Shown: one piece after another, positions 7,707 to 18,867 of the stretch
Layout of the letters: each line of letters opens with the position of its first letter
Position numbering within the stretch: the stretch's first letter is position 1
Origin: Flavobacteriales bacterium UBA6772
GTDB lineage: Bacteria; Bacteroidota; Bacteroidia; Flavobacteriales; UBA7430
DNA length: 37,086 nt
Direction: 5' to 3'
Assembly: GCA_905182215.1 (NCBI GenBank)
Contig: CAJJAI010000062.1
Location: forward strand, 1-37,086
Program-made: the position numbers and the translations under genes
Notes under the pieces: generated by a model
The model's database searches: none
Seen by the model: the letters and a program-made list of their open reading frames with translations, nothing else
What the model was told of the DNA's origin: nothing

Positions 7707-9833
7707 TTATTTACAATTGTCAATCATGATTTCTAAAATCTGAGCTGCCGCTTCAGCGATTACTGTTCCAGGACCGAATACTCCTGCAACACCCGCTTCA
7801 AAGAGATAATCGTAGTCTTGTGCTGGAATAACACCACCTGCAACCACCATAATATCTTCTCTACCCAAAGCTTTAAGTTCTGCTATAACGTGTGGAACTA
7901 ATGTTTTATGTCCAGCAGCTAAAGAAGAAACGCCTAAAATATGAACATCGTTTTCTACCGCTTGTTTTGCAGCTTCCTTAGGTGTTTGGAAAAGAGGGCC
8001 GATATCAACATCAAAGCCTAGATCTGCAAAAGAAGTAGAAACTACTTTAGCACCTCTGTCGTGGCCATCCTGTCCCATTTTCGCGACCATAATACGTGGT
8101 CTACGGCCTTCTAGTTCCGCAAATTTGTTGGCGAGTTCTTGTGCGTTTTTAAAGGCTTTATTGTCTGCTATTTCCATAGAATATACTCCTGCTATTGAAC
8201 GTATTTTAGCTTTATATCTTCCAAACTCACTTTCGCAAGCATCCGATATTTCACCAAGTGAAGCTCTATAACGTGCCGCTTCTACTGCCAAAGCTAGTAA
8301 ATTTCCTTCACCTGTACGACAAGAGTCGGTAATTGCAATGAGAGCAGCTTTCACTTTGGACTCATCGCGAGAGGCACGCATTTCATTTAAACGCTTAATT
8401 TGTGAATCTCTTACGGAATTGTCAACTTCTAAAGTCTCGAGTACTTCTTCTTTCTCTAATCGATAGGAGTTTACACCAATAATCTGATCTTTTCCGCTAT
8501 CGATACGTGCTTGCTTACGCGCTGCAGCTTCTTCAATACGCATTTTAGGAATCCCAGTTTCTATGGCTTTAGCCATTCCGCCGAGTTCTTCCACTTCTTG
8601 AATTAAAGCCCACGCTTTTTGAGTGATTTCCTCCGTTAGCTTTTCTACATAATGCGATCCTCCCCAAGGATCAACCACTCTAGTGACTTCTGTTTCCTTT
8701 TGAAGATAGATTTGTGTGTTACGTGCAATACGCGCAGAGAAGTCTGTAGGTAAAGCAATAGCTTCGTCTAAAGCATTGGTATGCAAAGATTGTGTTCCAC
8801 CAAAAGCTGCAGCCATTGCTTCAATACAAGTACGTGCTACATTATTAAATGGATCTTGTTCTGTTAAGCTCCAACCCGAAGTCTGACAGTGTGTTCTTAA
8901 AGCAAGCGATTTTGGGTTTTTAGGTTCAAATTGTTTTACTAATTTAGCCCAAATCATACGGGCAGCACGCATTTTGGAAATTTCCATAAAGTGGTTCATT
9001 CCTATAGCCCAAAAGAAAGATAGGCGAGGAGCAAAGGTGTCTATGTCCATTCCGGCTGCAAGTCCTGTACGAATGTACTCTAAACCATCAGCTAAGGTAT
9101 AAGCCAACTCAATATCTGGTGTAGCACCTGCTTCTTGCATATGGTAACCCGAAATACTGATAGAGTTGAATTTTGGCATATTTTGAGAACTGTACTCAAA
9201 AATATCCGCTATAATTTTCATCGATTGTTTGGGTGGATAGATATAGGTGTTACGCACCATAAACTCTTTCAGAATATCATTCTGAATAGTCCCACTTAAC
9301 AATTTAGGATCTACACCTTGTTCTTCTGCCGCAACTATATAAAAGGCCATAATCGGAAGTACAGCTCCGTTCATAGTCATCGAAACCGACATTTTATCTA
9401 GAGGAATCTTATCGAAAAGGATTTTCATATCCTCCACAGAATCTATGGCAACACCTGCTTTCCCAACATCACCCACAACACGTTCGTGGTCGGAATCGTA
9501 ACCGCGGTGTGTCGCTAAATCGAAGGCTACTGAAAGTCCTTTTTGTCCTGCGGCTAAGTTTCTGAGGTAAAAAGCATTTGACTCTTCTGCCGTAGAAAAC
9601 CCTGCATACTGTCGTACTGTCCAAGGACGCATTACATACATGGTAGAATATGGACCTCTAAGGTTTGGCGCTATACCCGAAATAAATCCGAGATGCTCAG
9701 TGTCTTTAGTATCTTCAGCTTTGTAGCTTTCTTTAATTTCAATCTGTTCAGGACTTATCCAAGTCTTAGTTGACTTTTTGGTATCCTTTCTATCGAGATT
9801 AAGTTTTATGTTTGAAAAGTCTGGTCTAATCAT
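7707..9833 (-). CDS. scpA: Methylmalonyl-CoA mutase, large (B12-binding) subunit
   Basis: 708 aa; [48 protein letters not shown]12-binding motif [10 protein letters not shown]. Confidence 0.97.
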   Translation of the reverse strand: MIRPDFSNIKLNLDRKDTKKSTKTWISPEQIEIKESYKAEDTKDTEHLGFISGIAPNLRGPYSTMYVMRPWTVRQYAGFSTAEESNAFYLRNLAAGQKGLSVAFDLATHRGYDSDHERVVGDVGKAGVAIDSVEDMKILFDKIPLDKMSVSMTMNGAVLPIMAFYIVAAEEQGVDPKLLSGTIQNDILKEFMVRNTYIYPPKQSMKIIADIFEYSSQNMPKFNSISISGYHMQEAGATPDIELAYTLADGLEYIRTGLAAGMDIDTFAPRLSFFWAIGMNHFMEISKMRAARMIWAKLVKQFEPKNPKSLALRTHCQTSGWSLTEQDPFNNVARTCIEAMAAAFGGTQSLHTNALDEAIALPTDFSARIARNTQIYLQKETEVTRVVDPWGGSHYVEKLTEEITQKAWALIQEVEELGGMAKAIETGIPKMRIEEAAARKQARIDSGKDQIIGVNSYRLEKEEVLETLEVDNSVRDSQIKRLNEMRASRDESKVKAALIAITDSCRTGEGNLLALAVEAARYRASLGEISDACESEFGRYKAKIRSIAGVYSMEIADNKAFKNAQELANKFAELEGRRPRIMVAKMGQDGHDRGAKVVSTSFADLGFDVDIGPLFQTPKEAAKQAVENDVHILGVSSLAAGHKTLVPHVIAELKALGREDIMVVAGGVIPAQDYDYLFEAGVAGVFGPGTVIAEAAAQILEIMIDNCK

Positions 9834-11193
9834 TTTTCTCCACCGCTAATCGTTCAACATCCATTTGCGTAGACAAACGTTTTGTGTTTAAAGCTTTGAA
9901 TTCAGAACCTTCAACCTTTTCTTTTTGTGTTGGGATTTCCAATTTAGTCTGCATTTCTTCATCCATATTTGGGTAAAGATTCGTTCCTAATAACTGGCTG
10001 TTTCCTGCACTAAGATTTCCTTCTTGTAAAGCTGCATTCTGTTCTATCATTTCTTGAATAGAATTAGATTTTACAGCTTCTATCCATCCGCCTTGAGCTT
10101 CTATTTCTTGGAATAAAGACCAAGCATTTTGACTCTGTTCGTTCGTGATTTGTTCGATATAATAGGAACCCGCCGAAGGATCGCTTACTTTATTGAAGTA
10201 AGATTCCTCTTTTAAAATCAAAGAGATATTTCTACCCATACGTTGGGCAAAAGCATCATCTTGTTTATAGGCTGCATTAAAGTTGCTCACATTTACGGTA
10301 TTCGCTCCTCCTAATGCTGCGGACATGCACTGACTGGTATTACGGAGCATATTTACATGTGGATCGAAAATAGTACTTGTTCTTAAACCAGTTTCTGCTC
10401 TTAGGTCTAAGGTTGTTTCTTCTTTTTTATAGGCTTCAGAAATTTGATACCATAAAATTCGCATAGCGCGGAATTTTGCAATCTCGAAGAAGTAGTTTGT
10501 TGAAACACCTAAACTTACCTGAATTTTAGATGCTTTTAAATTGCTATCCGTTGCAAAGTATTCACTTATTTGAGCTAAAGTAAAGGCCAGCTCTTGCGTA
10601 GCCGAAGCTCCAGCATTATGATATTCCTGACCTCGAATACTTAGATTTTTATAAGCACTTAGAGAACTTGTTTTTTCTTGAACAGCTTTAAATTTATTCC
10701 AAATATTAGAATCAAATTCGCCTTTCTTTAAGGCAGCCATTAATGGGTCGTATTGAAGACTTCCCTTAATGGTGGTTTTATCTAGCTTTCTCTTTTCTAT
10801 TAGTTTGAGTAAAGCCTCTATAGAATTCTCAATTTCATCTGACTGAATAGAAATTTGAATGTATTGGATTAAAACATTTTCTAAAACAGCTTCTAAGTCT
10901 TTACTGTCAACGTTTGAGATTAATAGGGCAGAAGCTCCACCGTTTAAACTCGCTAGTACTTGTTTGTTAGATGGCTTATTTAGAGTTTGCTCTATTTCCC
11001 AATCTGTATGATGATGAGTAGTTTCTCCTTTATAATCGCTTACAGATTCGCTATTGTAAACGGGTGCAATTTTTATATTTTCTGGACTATCCCAGATTAA
11101 GTTATTATAATCTTTTCCTTTAAGGTCGGTTATGATTTTCTCATTCCACTCTCTTAAAGTTTTGGGACTAAATTCTTTGAATAGTTTTTCCAT
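9826..11193 (-). CDS. mutA: Methylmalonyl-CoA mutase, small subunit
   Basis: 455 aa; overlaps the large subunit by 8 nt; [46 protein letters not shown]; no B12-binding motif. Confidence 0.92.
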   Translation of the reverse strand: MEKLFKEFSPKTLREWNEKIITDLKGKDYNNLIWDSPENIKIAPVYNSESVSDYKGETTHHHTDWEIEQTLNKPSNKQVLASLNGGASALLISNVDSKDLEAVLENVLIQYIQISIQSDEIENSIEALLKLIEKRKLDKTTIKGSLQYDPLMAALKKGEFDSNIWNKFKAVQEKTSSLSAYKNLSIRGQEYHNAGASATQELAFTLAQISEYFATDSNLKASKIQVSLGVSTNYFFEIAKFRAMRILWYQISEAYKKEETTLDLRAETGLRTSTIFDPHVNMLRNTSQCMSAALGGANTVNVSNFNAAYKQDDAFAQRMGRNISLILKEESYFNKVSDPSAGSYYIEQITNEQSQNAWSLFQEIEAQGGWIEAVKSNSIQEMIEQNAALQEGNLSAGNSQLLGTNLYPNMDEEMQTKLEIPTQKEKVEGSEFKALNTKRLSTQMDVERLAVEKND

Positions 11194-11204
11194 AATCTCG
11201 CGTC

Positions 11205-11507
11205 TTACTCTATAATGAGAAAGATTTCTTCATTTTCTTTTTTCATATGGTATTTCTCACGGGCATATTTCTCTAATCCTTCAGGGCTAGAGAGCTCGTG
11301 TAAAGCGATAGAATCTTTTTGGATTTCCGCTCTATAATGTACTTGGTTTTTTTCTAACTGTTCTATTTTTTGAGTCAATGCTCTGTGACTTAGAAAAGAG
11401 TTGCTGTCAAAAAATAACATCCATAAAACAAACAAAAGTCCTAAAATTACAAATGGACTTTTTAGTTTAGATACTAGGATTTTAAGAAATGAATTTCCGT
11501 TTTTCAT
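11205..11507 (-). CDS. FtsB/DivIC-family septum formation initiator
   Basis: 100 aa; one N-terminal TM helix, coiled coil, then LEKYAREKYHMKKENEEIFLIIE. Confidence 0.88.
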   Translation of the reverse strand: MKNGNSFLKILVSKLKSPFVILGLLFVLWMLFFDSNSFLSHRALTQKIEQLEKNQVHYRAEIQKDSIALHELSSPEGLEKYAREKYHMKKENEEIFLIIE

Positions 11508-11627
11508 AGTTCAAAAATAAGGAATGTTTTTGATGTTTTGAGTTCAAAGAATTCAAAATTGTAAAGCCCTCCAAAATATACATTTCCTCTTAAAAATGAG
11601 AGATGTAAAACCTTCGAGTTCTAAGTT

Positions 11628-13178
11628 TTAAATGGCATTACTTATTGCCTCCGCACAGCGTTCGCCATCAATAGCAGCAGATACGATACCTCCGGCATAT
11701 CCAGCACCTTCGCCACATGGGTAGAGGTTGGTTATTTGTGGGTGGTACAATAGCTCTTCATTTCGTGGAATACGAATTGGAGAAGAGGTTCTAGATTCTA
11801 CACCTAGTATATTTGCTTCATTTGTATAGTAACCGTCCATTTTTCTACCAAAAGCTTTAAATCCTTTTTGGAGTCTATCGCCAATAATAGGGGGTAGTAA
11901 TTCGTGCAATGGCGCAGAATTAATTCCAGGAATATAAGAACAATCGTTTAGGGTATTTGAGAATTTCCCATTTGCAAAATCTACCATTCTTTGTGCGGGA
12001 GCAGCTTGTGTTTTACCACCTGCAGCCCAAGCCATTCTTTCCATTTCTTGTTGAAATACCAATCCTGACAATTCTCCGTGCTTGGAGTAAGCTTGTAAAT
12101 CGCCTGGTTCTATGGCTACTACCATACCCGAATTGGCATAGCGAGAACTACGTGTAGAAGCAGACATTCCGTTTACTACAACTTCGCCTGGAGCAGTAGC
12201 TGAAGGAACTATATGACCACCAGGACACATGCAGAAAGAAAACACACCCTTACCATTTACTTGATGTACAAATTTATAAGAGGCTGCGGGTAGGTATCTA
12301 CTTCGTACTTCGCAGCGGTATTGTGCAGCATCAATAATGGGTTGTGGATGCTCTATACGCACGCCCATCGCAAATGATTTTGCTTCGATGAGGATTTTGT
12401 GCTTGTCTAATAAATAGAAAATATCTCTAGCCGAATGCCCAGTTGCAAGAATTACAGAATGACCTAGAATTTTATTTCCATCTTGGTCAATTACTCCTTC
12501 CATTTTATCCCCTTTAATTATAAAGTCATCAACTCTACAATCAAAGTGAATTTCGCCTCCAGCAGCCAAAATGTTCTCACGCATTTTGGCAATTATCTTC
12601 GGTAATTTATTGGTTCCTATATGTGGATGGGTGTCAATCATGATGTCTTCCACAGCACCATGTCCAACAAGGATTTCTAGAATTCTCTGTACACTTCCTC
12701 TTTTTTTAGAGCGTGTATATAGTTTTCCATCAGAATAAGTTCCTGCACCTCCTTCTCCAAAACAGTAGTTGGAGTCTGGGTTTACTTCGTGTTTGTGAAT
12801 TTTCGCAAGATCCTTACGTCTTTCAATTACATCTTTTCCTCTTTCGAGAACTATGGGTTTTAAGCCCAATTCAATTAAACGCAAAGCGGCAAATAATCCT
12901 GCAGGACCAAATCCAATAATAATTATTGGAGTAGCTGAACTTACGTCTTTGTATTCTCGTTGGTAATTGGGTTTTATAGCTTCTTCACCTTTTGTGAAAA
13001 CAGTAACTGTTAGGTGAATATTTATTTTACGAGAGCGAGCATCAATAGATCGTTTTTTAACCACTAAGTCGTTGATGTTTTTAACGTCAATTTTTAAAAA
13101 ACGAGCAGCACTAAAACGTATAGATTGATCTTCTGTTGCCGCTTTGGGCGATACACTTATGGTAATCTCCTTTTGCAT
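11628..13178 (-). CDS. NAD(P)/FAD-dependent dehydrogenase (BaiN/COG2509-like)
   Basis: 516 aa; PIIIIGFGPAGLFAALRLIELGLKPIVLERGKDV (Rossmann), NYCFGEGGAGTYSDGKLYTRSKKRG, YPCGEGAGYAGGIVSAAIDG. Confidence 0.9.
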   Translation of the reverse strand: MQKEITISVSPKAATEDQSIRFSAARFLKIDVKNINDLVVKKRSIDARSRKINIHLTVTVFTKGEEAIKPNYQREYKDVSSATPIIIIGFGPAGLFAALRLIELGLKPIVLERGKDVIERRKDLAKIHKHEVNPDSNYCFGEGGAGTYSDGKLYTRSKKRGSVQRILEILVGHGAVEDIMIDTHPHIGTNKLPKIIAKMRENILAAGGEIHFDCRVDDFIIKGDKMEGVIDQDGNKILGHSVILATGHSARDIFYLLDKHKILIEAKSFAMGVRIEHPQPIIDAAQYRCEVRSRYLPAASYKFVHQVNGKGVFSFCMCPGGHIVPSATAPGEVVVNGMSASTRSSRYANSGMVVAIEPGDLQAYSKHGELSGLVFQQEMERMAWAAGGKTQAAPAQRMVDFANGKFSNTLNDCSYIPGINSAPLHELLPPIIGDRLQKGFKAFGRKMDGYYTNEANILGVESRTSSPIRIPRNEELLYHPQITNLYPCGEGAGYAGGIVSAAIDGERCAEAISNAI

Positions 13179-13876
13179 TATTCGAAAGTTATTGAAAATT
13201 GCAATCCTCTGGTGTAAAAACCTTCCAGTGGACTTGTGAAAATAGTACCGTCTTGTACAATAAGATTGGTTACCCCGTAAGCGTATTTTATTTGTGGCGC
13301 AAATTTGAAAAATTCAAAGTAGAAGTCGCATCCTGCACCAATTTCAAATGCGAGATTTGTCTTATTGAGTTTAAAAATATTCTCATCTACTACATCCTTT
13401 TCTGAAGCCATATCGATTCCTAAACTAGGGCCGAAAAACACAAATATTCTGCTGTTGTTAATCCTATCTGCACGATATTTTAAATGAAATGCAGACTCAA
13501 CAAACCAAGATTCTACATTTTTTGTTACTTCAGAAGGGCCATCATAATCCGGATTGAAAGTGTATTTAATATTCCGTTGTATAGTTTTTACCGTAAGTAA
13601 ATGACGGAAGTTTAAGCGATTGTTGATACGTAAATCTGGAAGTATAAAAGATACACCGAGGCCTAAATCGCTATCAGTTTCTATTGCGAGTATGTCTGGG
13701 TGCGTTAAAAAGTTTTCTGAATAAACGTTTACTAAATTATAATAGCCAAAATCTAAAGCCATCCCAAAATGGAATTTCTTATAGTCGTATTGACTCTGCG
13801 CTAAGAGTTTTTGCCGCTGTGCAGAAGCAGAAATACTGATAGATACCAGCAGGATTAGTAAACTTAGTTTTTTCAT
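13178..13876 (-). CDS. porT: PorT/SprT-like outer-membrane beta-barrel protein (type IX secretion)
   Basis: Start reassigned to 13876 ([22 protein letters not shown] signal peptide; 4-nt overlap with the ubiE stop). [16 protein letters not shown]..., beta-barrel pattern ending LQFSITFE; location directly after ubiE is typical of Flavobacteriia porT/sprT. Confidence 0.78.
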   Translation of the reverse strand: MKKLSLLILLVSISISASAQRQKLLAQSQYDYKKFHFGMALDFGYYNLVNVYSENFLTHPDILAIETDSDLGLGVSFILPDLRINNRLNFRHLLTVKTIQRNIKYTFNPDYDGPSEVTKNVESWFVESAFHLKYRADRINNSRIFVFFGPSLGIDMASEKDVVDENIFKLNKTNLAFEIGAGCDFYFEFFKFAPQIKYAYGVTNLIVQDGTIFTSPLEGFYTRGLQFSITFE

Positions 13877-14601
13877 TTCTCGGCAGTATAAATAGAGGCG
13901 ATTCCCATTGTTAATGCATGACTCTTGGCGTTTGTATACCCACATTTTTCAATAATCTGATTCAATTTATTTCCATGTGGGAAAGCACCTACAGATTCTG
14001 GTAGGTAAGTATAAGCTACATTGTCTTTAGAAACTAGTTTTCCTATTAAAGGTAATACATATTTAAAGTAGAATTGGTAAAGCTGTTTAAAAGGGAATAG
14101 AGAAGGTTGAGAAAATTCTAGAATATAAAGTTTCCCTCCAGGACGTAATACACGACACATTTCTGAAAGTCCTTTTTCTAGGTTCTCAAAATTTCTAGCT
14201 CCAAAACTTACTGTTACTGCATCAAAACTCGCATCTTCAAAAGGCAGGTTTTCAGAATCGGCTTGTTGTAAGGTGATTTTATCCTCAAGTCCTTTTTCTT
14301 TAATTTTTTTTCTACCAACCTCTAGCATTCCATTAGAAATGTCTATTCCTACTACTTTAGTGGGATTCGATTTGAGCATCTCTATAGCAAGATCTCCTGT
14401 TCCTGTAGCCACGTCTAAAATTTGCTTAGGGGCTTGTTTTTTTAAACGTCTAACCAATCTTTTGCGCCAGAAAATGTCTATTCCTAGAGAAAGGAAATGA
14501 TTTAAAAAATCGTAGTTACCAGCAATGTTATCGAACATTTCGGCTACTTGTTCCTTTTTCGATAAGGATGAATCTTTATAAGGCTTAACGGTATTTTTCA
14601 T
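13873..14601 (-). CDS. ubiE: Demethylmenaquinone methyltransferase / ubiquinone biosynthesis methyltransferase
   Basis: 242 aa; [86 protein letters not shown]. Confidence 0.96.
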   Translation of the reverse strand: MKNTVKPYKDSSLSKKEQVAEMFDNIAGNYDFLNHFLSLGIDIFWRKRLVRRLKKQAPKQILDVATGTGDLAIEMLKSNPTKVVGIDISNGMLEVGRKKIKEKGLEDKITLQQADSENLPFEDASFDAVTVSFGARNFENLEKGLSEMCRVLRPGGKLYILEFSQPSLFPFKQLYQFYFKYVLPLIGKLVSKDNVAYTYLPESVGAFPHGNKLNQIIEKCGYTNAKSHALTMGIASIYTAEK

Positions 14602-14622
14602 TTTGTATTTTGAGCAAAAGTA

Positions 14623-16872
14623 TTACTTAATTTCTTTTTTGTTCATAGAGTTCACAAAAAGAATGTTCCCTAATTTATCGTATCCTTCAAAGTAGCTAGT
14701 TCCTTTTTTTTCTAAGACTTCCTCATCGAAACCTATCATAGTGAAATCCGCATTAGCAGACTGTTCGTTAATAACCGTTTTTACACTTTTACTAGGGTCT
14801 CTTTCTATAAGATTTATATTTAAGGGAGATATAGGTAAGCGTCCTTTTTTTATTAGGCTTAATAAAAGTTCCTTTTGGTTTTCTATGGTGCCTTCTTCGT
14901 AAAGAGAGAATATTTTTATGGTGGCACCTTTCCAGTCTGCATGCCCTAGTAATATATAGCCCAATAGAATCTCCAAATTCGAATCTTGGTAGTCATCAGC
15001 CGAAATCCAAATATGAATTTCCTTACGAGTACCATATGAACGATACGTAGTATTTAGTATGCTAACATCTAAGCCTGTTGCCGTAAGCAGGTGGTGGTTT
15101 TTAATTACCTGCTCTAGTTTTTCGGTATTTCCTCGCTCAAATTCTAGCGTAATTAAGTTATGGCCTTTCCCCGAAATACTAGCTAGTTGTATAACTTGTG
15201 CAATAGCTGAGGTATAGGATGGACTAATAATGGTGTCTATATAAACTTTCGATTTAGATCCCTCCGCCAATCGGTGGAGTTTGGTTAGGGTTTTAATTGA
15301 CTCTTGATGCGATTCTTTATTGAGATAGCCTTCCATAAAGTGCATATGTGTACCAAAGCCATATTTATGAGAAACCCAAGACATAAAATCAAAAGCATCT
15401 CTGTTTTTTAGAGTAACATCGGAAACACAAATTGCAAAAGGTCTCCAATTATCGTCTGCACTATTGTGTTCTTTTTTGCGTACAAAAATCTGTAAACGTC
15501 TACTCAACTGGAATAAAACACCTTTAAATAATTTTATTATACCCCCTTTAGACGTATTGTATTTACTGATGTATATGTAAATAAGTGCCATGAATATTAG
15601 TGAAACTACTGCATAGGTAGCATTCATTTTAAACATGAGCCAAAAGGAAAGAAAAGCTCCTACTAGAGAAATATACCAACGCGATCTGAAAGTGGGTCTA
15701 TACGATGGGTCTGCAGAGAAATGCTCTAAAAGCGATATTAAACAAATGGCTCCATAGGTTACCATAAAGAACATGGCTATTACTTCGGCTACTAAATTTA
15801 TATCTCCTACAACCACAAAGAAAAAGGCAATTACACAGGAAACTAATGAGGCATTCATGGGTTCGATGGTCCCTTTTTTATTTCTCGATAACCAAGTGTT
15901 TAGGGTAAGTGTAGGGAATATCTTATCGACTCCTAAAGCTTGTAAAGTACGAGGTGCAACCATTACAGAACCCAAAGCAGAAGATATCGCAGCACAGCCT
16001 AAACCAATTGGGATAATAGGGCCCCAAATAGCAATTTTACTCATGATTAACTGGTCTGCAGCCAAGTCTTCTAAAGAGGCAGATAGTACGAGTTTTATTG
16101 CTACAGCTACGTAAACTACAATTCCAACCGCAGTAGCCCATAGCGTTCCTTTAGGGATGGATTTTTTTGGATCTTTTAAGTCTCCAGACAATCCTAGTCC
16201 TGCCGCTATACCGGTAAACGCAGGAAATATAATGGTGAAAACATAAAAGAAACGGTCTGGGTTTTCGATCTTACGAATTAAATCTACATCTGTAATTAAA
16301 TGCCCTTCTATAGGGCTCCCCATAAAAAACATAATTAGTGAAGCGAATAGAACAGCGACTACATAGTAGAGTAGGTTCATACCAATATTCGCTCCTTTAG
16401 TAAGCATTAAGATGCTCAATAAAATCATCATTATAATTCCTACGAGTTGTTTGTCGAGTAAAAAACTACTGTAGTTTGCCAATAGGGGATAAGATTCTAT
16501 AATGTGTTCTGCAAAGGGCATAAATGCCTCGGAAAAAGCAATTACATAGAAAGCCACCGAAATAGCTTGCGATAAAAATAGTGCGATTCCAATAGCGGCA
16601 CCTATGTTTAAACCAAAGGAACGGGAGATGATATAGTAAGCTCCACCCCCTTCAACTTTCCGGTTTGTAGCAATTTCTGCTACCGCCATGGCAGTAGGAA
16701 TGGTAACTAAATGCCCTATAATAATAATTGCTATAGCACCTAGAAAACCAGTATGTGCTACTGCATAACCAAAACGTAAGTATAAAATAGCACCCAAAAT
16801 GGTAGAGATTGCCGTCATGAAAACGGGTGCTGTACCAAAGTTTGCTTTAGGTTTTAATAATGAATCCGACAT
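14623..16872 (-). CDS. APC-superfamily transporter resembling cation-chloride cotransporters (SLC12-like)
   Basis: 749 aa; about 12 TM helices from LKPKANFGTAPVFMTAISTILGAILYLRFGYAVAHTG, EGGGAYYIISRSFGLNIGAAIGI, FPAFTGIAAGLGLSGDLKDPKKSIPKGT, plus a C-terminal soluble domain. Confidence 0.85.
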   Translation of the reverse strand: MSDSLLKPKANFGTAPVFMTAISTILGAILYLRFGYAVAHTGFLGAIAIIIIGHLVTIPTAMAVAEIATNRKVEGGGAYYIISRSFGLNIGAAIGIALFLSQAISVAFYVIAFSEAFMPFAEHIIESYPLLANYSSFLLDKQLVGIIMMILLSILMLTKGANIGMNLLYYVVAVLFASLIMFFMGSPIEGHLITDVDLIRKIENPDRFFYVFTIIFPAFTGIAAGLGLSGDLKDPKKSIPKGTLWATAVGIVVYVAVAIKLVLSASLEDLAADQLIMSKIAIWGPIIPIGLGCAAISSALGSVMVAPRTLQALGVDKIFPTLTLNTWLSRNKKGTIEPMNASLVSCVIAFFFVVVGDINLVAEVIAMFFMVTYGAICLISLLEHFSADPSYRPTFRSRWYISLVGAFLSFWLMFKMNATYAVVSLIFMALIYIYISKYNTSKGGIIKLFKGVLFQLSRRLQIFVRKKEHNSADDNWRPFAICVSDVTLKNRDAFDFMSWVSHKYGFGTHMHFMEGYLNKESHQESIKTLTKLHRLAEGSKSKVYIDTIISPSYTSAIAQVIQLASISGKGHNLITLEFERGNTEKLEQVIKNHHLLTATGLDVSILNTTYRSYGTRKEIHIWISADDYQDSNLEILLGYILLGHADWKGATIKIFSLYEEGTIENQKELLLSLIKKGRLPISPLNINLIERDPSKSVKTVINEQSANADFTMIGFDEEVLEKKGTSYFEGYDKLGNILFVNSMNKKEIK

Positions 16873-17034
16873 AGTTGTAATTTATTGCAAAAGCCGAATA
16901 TAGTGAATTCAATGGAGAGTAGTCCTTGTAGGATGTAAGTATATCGCGATTCTAGACTTAAAAAAAACTTCAAATAAAATATTTGTTGTTTAATAAGGAG
17001 TCAACAGTCAATTCTATTTGATCAGCTAAATTGC

Positions 17035-18846
17035 TTACCCAACGGTAAGATGTGCTTTAGGGTATTCGTAGTTAAGGGATCTCTGTTTACTACTGAGCGC
17101 AAAAGCAAGTGTAAGAGTCCCAATTCTACCTATAAACATACAGATCATAATTACTATTTTTCCCAGAAATGTAAGGTCCGCGGTAATTCCAGTAGAAAGT
17201 CCAACAGTAGAAAAAGCAGATACAATTTCGAAGGCTATAGGCATAATACCTTTTTCACCATCAGAAATACTCAATACAAAAATGGCTGCAAAAATGGAGG
17301 AAGCTGAAAATAAGAAAATAGAAAAAGCTTTGTGTAAGAGCTCTGGAGATATGGTTCTTTTTCCAATCTCAATTTTCTTTTTCCCTCTAATGGTGTTAAT
17401 TGCCGAGTAGATGATTAAGGTGAATGTTGAGGTTTTTATCCCTCCACCAGTAGATCCAGGAGACGCTCCAATAAACATTAAGAAAATAAATATTAAGAGC
17501 ATAGGAGTTCCAATAATAGAAAAGTCAACGGTATTAAAACCTGCAGTTCTGGCTGTAATAGATTGGAAAAATGAGGTAATCAATTGTCCTCCGAGTTTCA
17601 TTCCATTTAAGGTGTTTTCTTGTTCTAAAAAATAGAACATCAACATACCGAAAGCGATTAAGATTAAAGAGGTGTATAAGGATATTTGGGTACTTAGTTT
17701 AAGTCCTACCAATGGGTTTTTTATAGATTTCTTTATACGTTCAAAATTAAATAGGTCTTCTATTACAGGGAACCCTACAGCTCCCATAAAGATAAGTCCA
17801 GCTAGAACCATATGCATGCTGTGAGAGTTTTGCACTAGATGTTCGTGTAAGCCATCAGAAAACAAAGAAAATCCGGCATTGTTAAAGGCAGAGATAGAAT
17901 GGAATAAGGAGTAGAAAAATTGATCTTCTACAAATGGAAATTGAAGTTTTGGATTCCAAGTGAAATACAATAATACCATTCCAATAAATTCCATGAAAAA
18001 ACTAAAAAGGAAAATCTTCCTAAGTAATCCCTTTCCACTAAGTAAAGACTCTGAACTGAAATTTTCTTGTAGTATAGTTTGGTGTTTTATACCTAAGCCT
18101 TTTTTAGAAAACAAGGCAAATAGTGTTGCAAAAGATATGATGTTAAGTCCACCCAATTGGATTAATAACATAATTATAATATGTCCTTTTTGAGTGAAAT
18201 ATGTGGCTGTGTCAACTACAATTAATCCGGTAACACAACTGGCGCTAATTGAGGTGAATAATGCTTCGAAAAAGGGCATGTATTCCACATTTTTGGTCAT
18301 TTCAGGCATCATAAGGAAACCTGTTCCTAAAAGTATTAAAGCCAAAAATGAGACGATAAGCATTCGCGGTGGACTCATTTTTGAGAAAGTGAGCTGCGTA
18401 CTCGCTTTTCCAAGTTCAATACCTACCAAAACGAAGAAGTAGAACTGTAGAAATAGAATGTAAAAATCTTCCAGTTGAAAGAGTTCTGTTTGTTGACCTA
18501 GCCAATTGAGAAGCGATTGTTGAAAGAACAGAGTAGAGGAGGCATTAACCAAAATGAGTAGCAATAATAAGCCTTCGAACCAAGTTTCTTTTATGAGCTT
18601 TAAGGGTTCGTAGTTGTACAGAATATCGGTGAGGTATTTTAGGATGTAAAAAACAAAACTACCTTTAATAGCAATAAGAATCCATTCTTTAACTAAGTCA
18701 CTGGGGTTAAACCCAAATTGGTAAATGAGTAGAGATAAAATAAGACTGGCAATTAAAAAGCTACCAATTTTAAATAGATTCAAAACACGTTCTTTACTGT
18801 CGTAAAGTGCTAAGTTTATTTTTTCTCTTATGGATTGTATTGACAT
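17035..18846 (-). CDS. TrkH/KtrB-family potassium uptake channel subunit
   Basis: 603 aa; repeated pore motifs SISASCVTGLIVVDT, SAFNNAGFSLF, SITARTAGFNTVDF, SAFSTVGLSTGITADL; GASPGSTGGGIKTSTF. Confidence 0.95.
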   Translation of the reverse strand: MSIQSIREKINLALYDSKERVLNLFKIGSFLIASLILSLLIYQFGFNPSDLVKEWILIAIKGSFVFYILKYLTDILYNYEPLKLIKETWFEGLLLLLILVNASSTLFFQQSLLNWLGQQTELFQLEDFYILFLQFYFFVLVGIELGKASTQLTFSKMSPPRMLIVSFLALILLGTGFLMMPEMTKNVEYMPFFEALFTSISASCVTGLIVVDTATYFTQKGHIIIMLLIQLGGLNIISFATLFALFSKKGLGIKHQTILQENFSSESLLSGKGLLRKIFLFSFFMEFIGMVLLYFTWNPKLQFPFVEDQFFYSLFHSISAFNNAGFSLFSDGLHEHLVQNSHSMHMVLAGLIFMGAVGFPVIEDLFNFERIKKSIKNPLVGLKLSTQISLYTSLILIAFGMLMFYFLEQENTLNGMKLGGQLITSFFQSITARTAGFNTVDFSIIGTPMLLIFIFLMFIGASPGSTGGGIKTSTFTLIIYSAINTIRGKKKIEIGKRTISPELLHKAFSIFLFSASSIFAAIFVLSISDGEKGIMPIAFEIVSAFSTVGLSTGITADLTFLGKIVIMICMFIGRIGTLTLAFALSSKQRSLNYEYPKAHLTVG

Positions 18847-18867
18847 TCTATAGTTGTAATAACGTGA

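Noticed and set aside
9826-9833. 8-nt overlap of the mutase subunits as a possible recoding site
   Set aside because: Ordinary operon overlap; both proteins have normal start and stop codons.
15773-16114. 113-aa plus-strand ORF within the SLC12-like transporter
   Set aside because: Antisense to a conserved TM-rich gene.
17050-18442. Several plus-strand ORFs within trkH
   Set aside because: Antisense shadow ORFs of a conserved channel gene.
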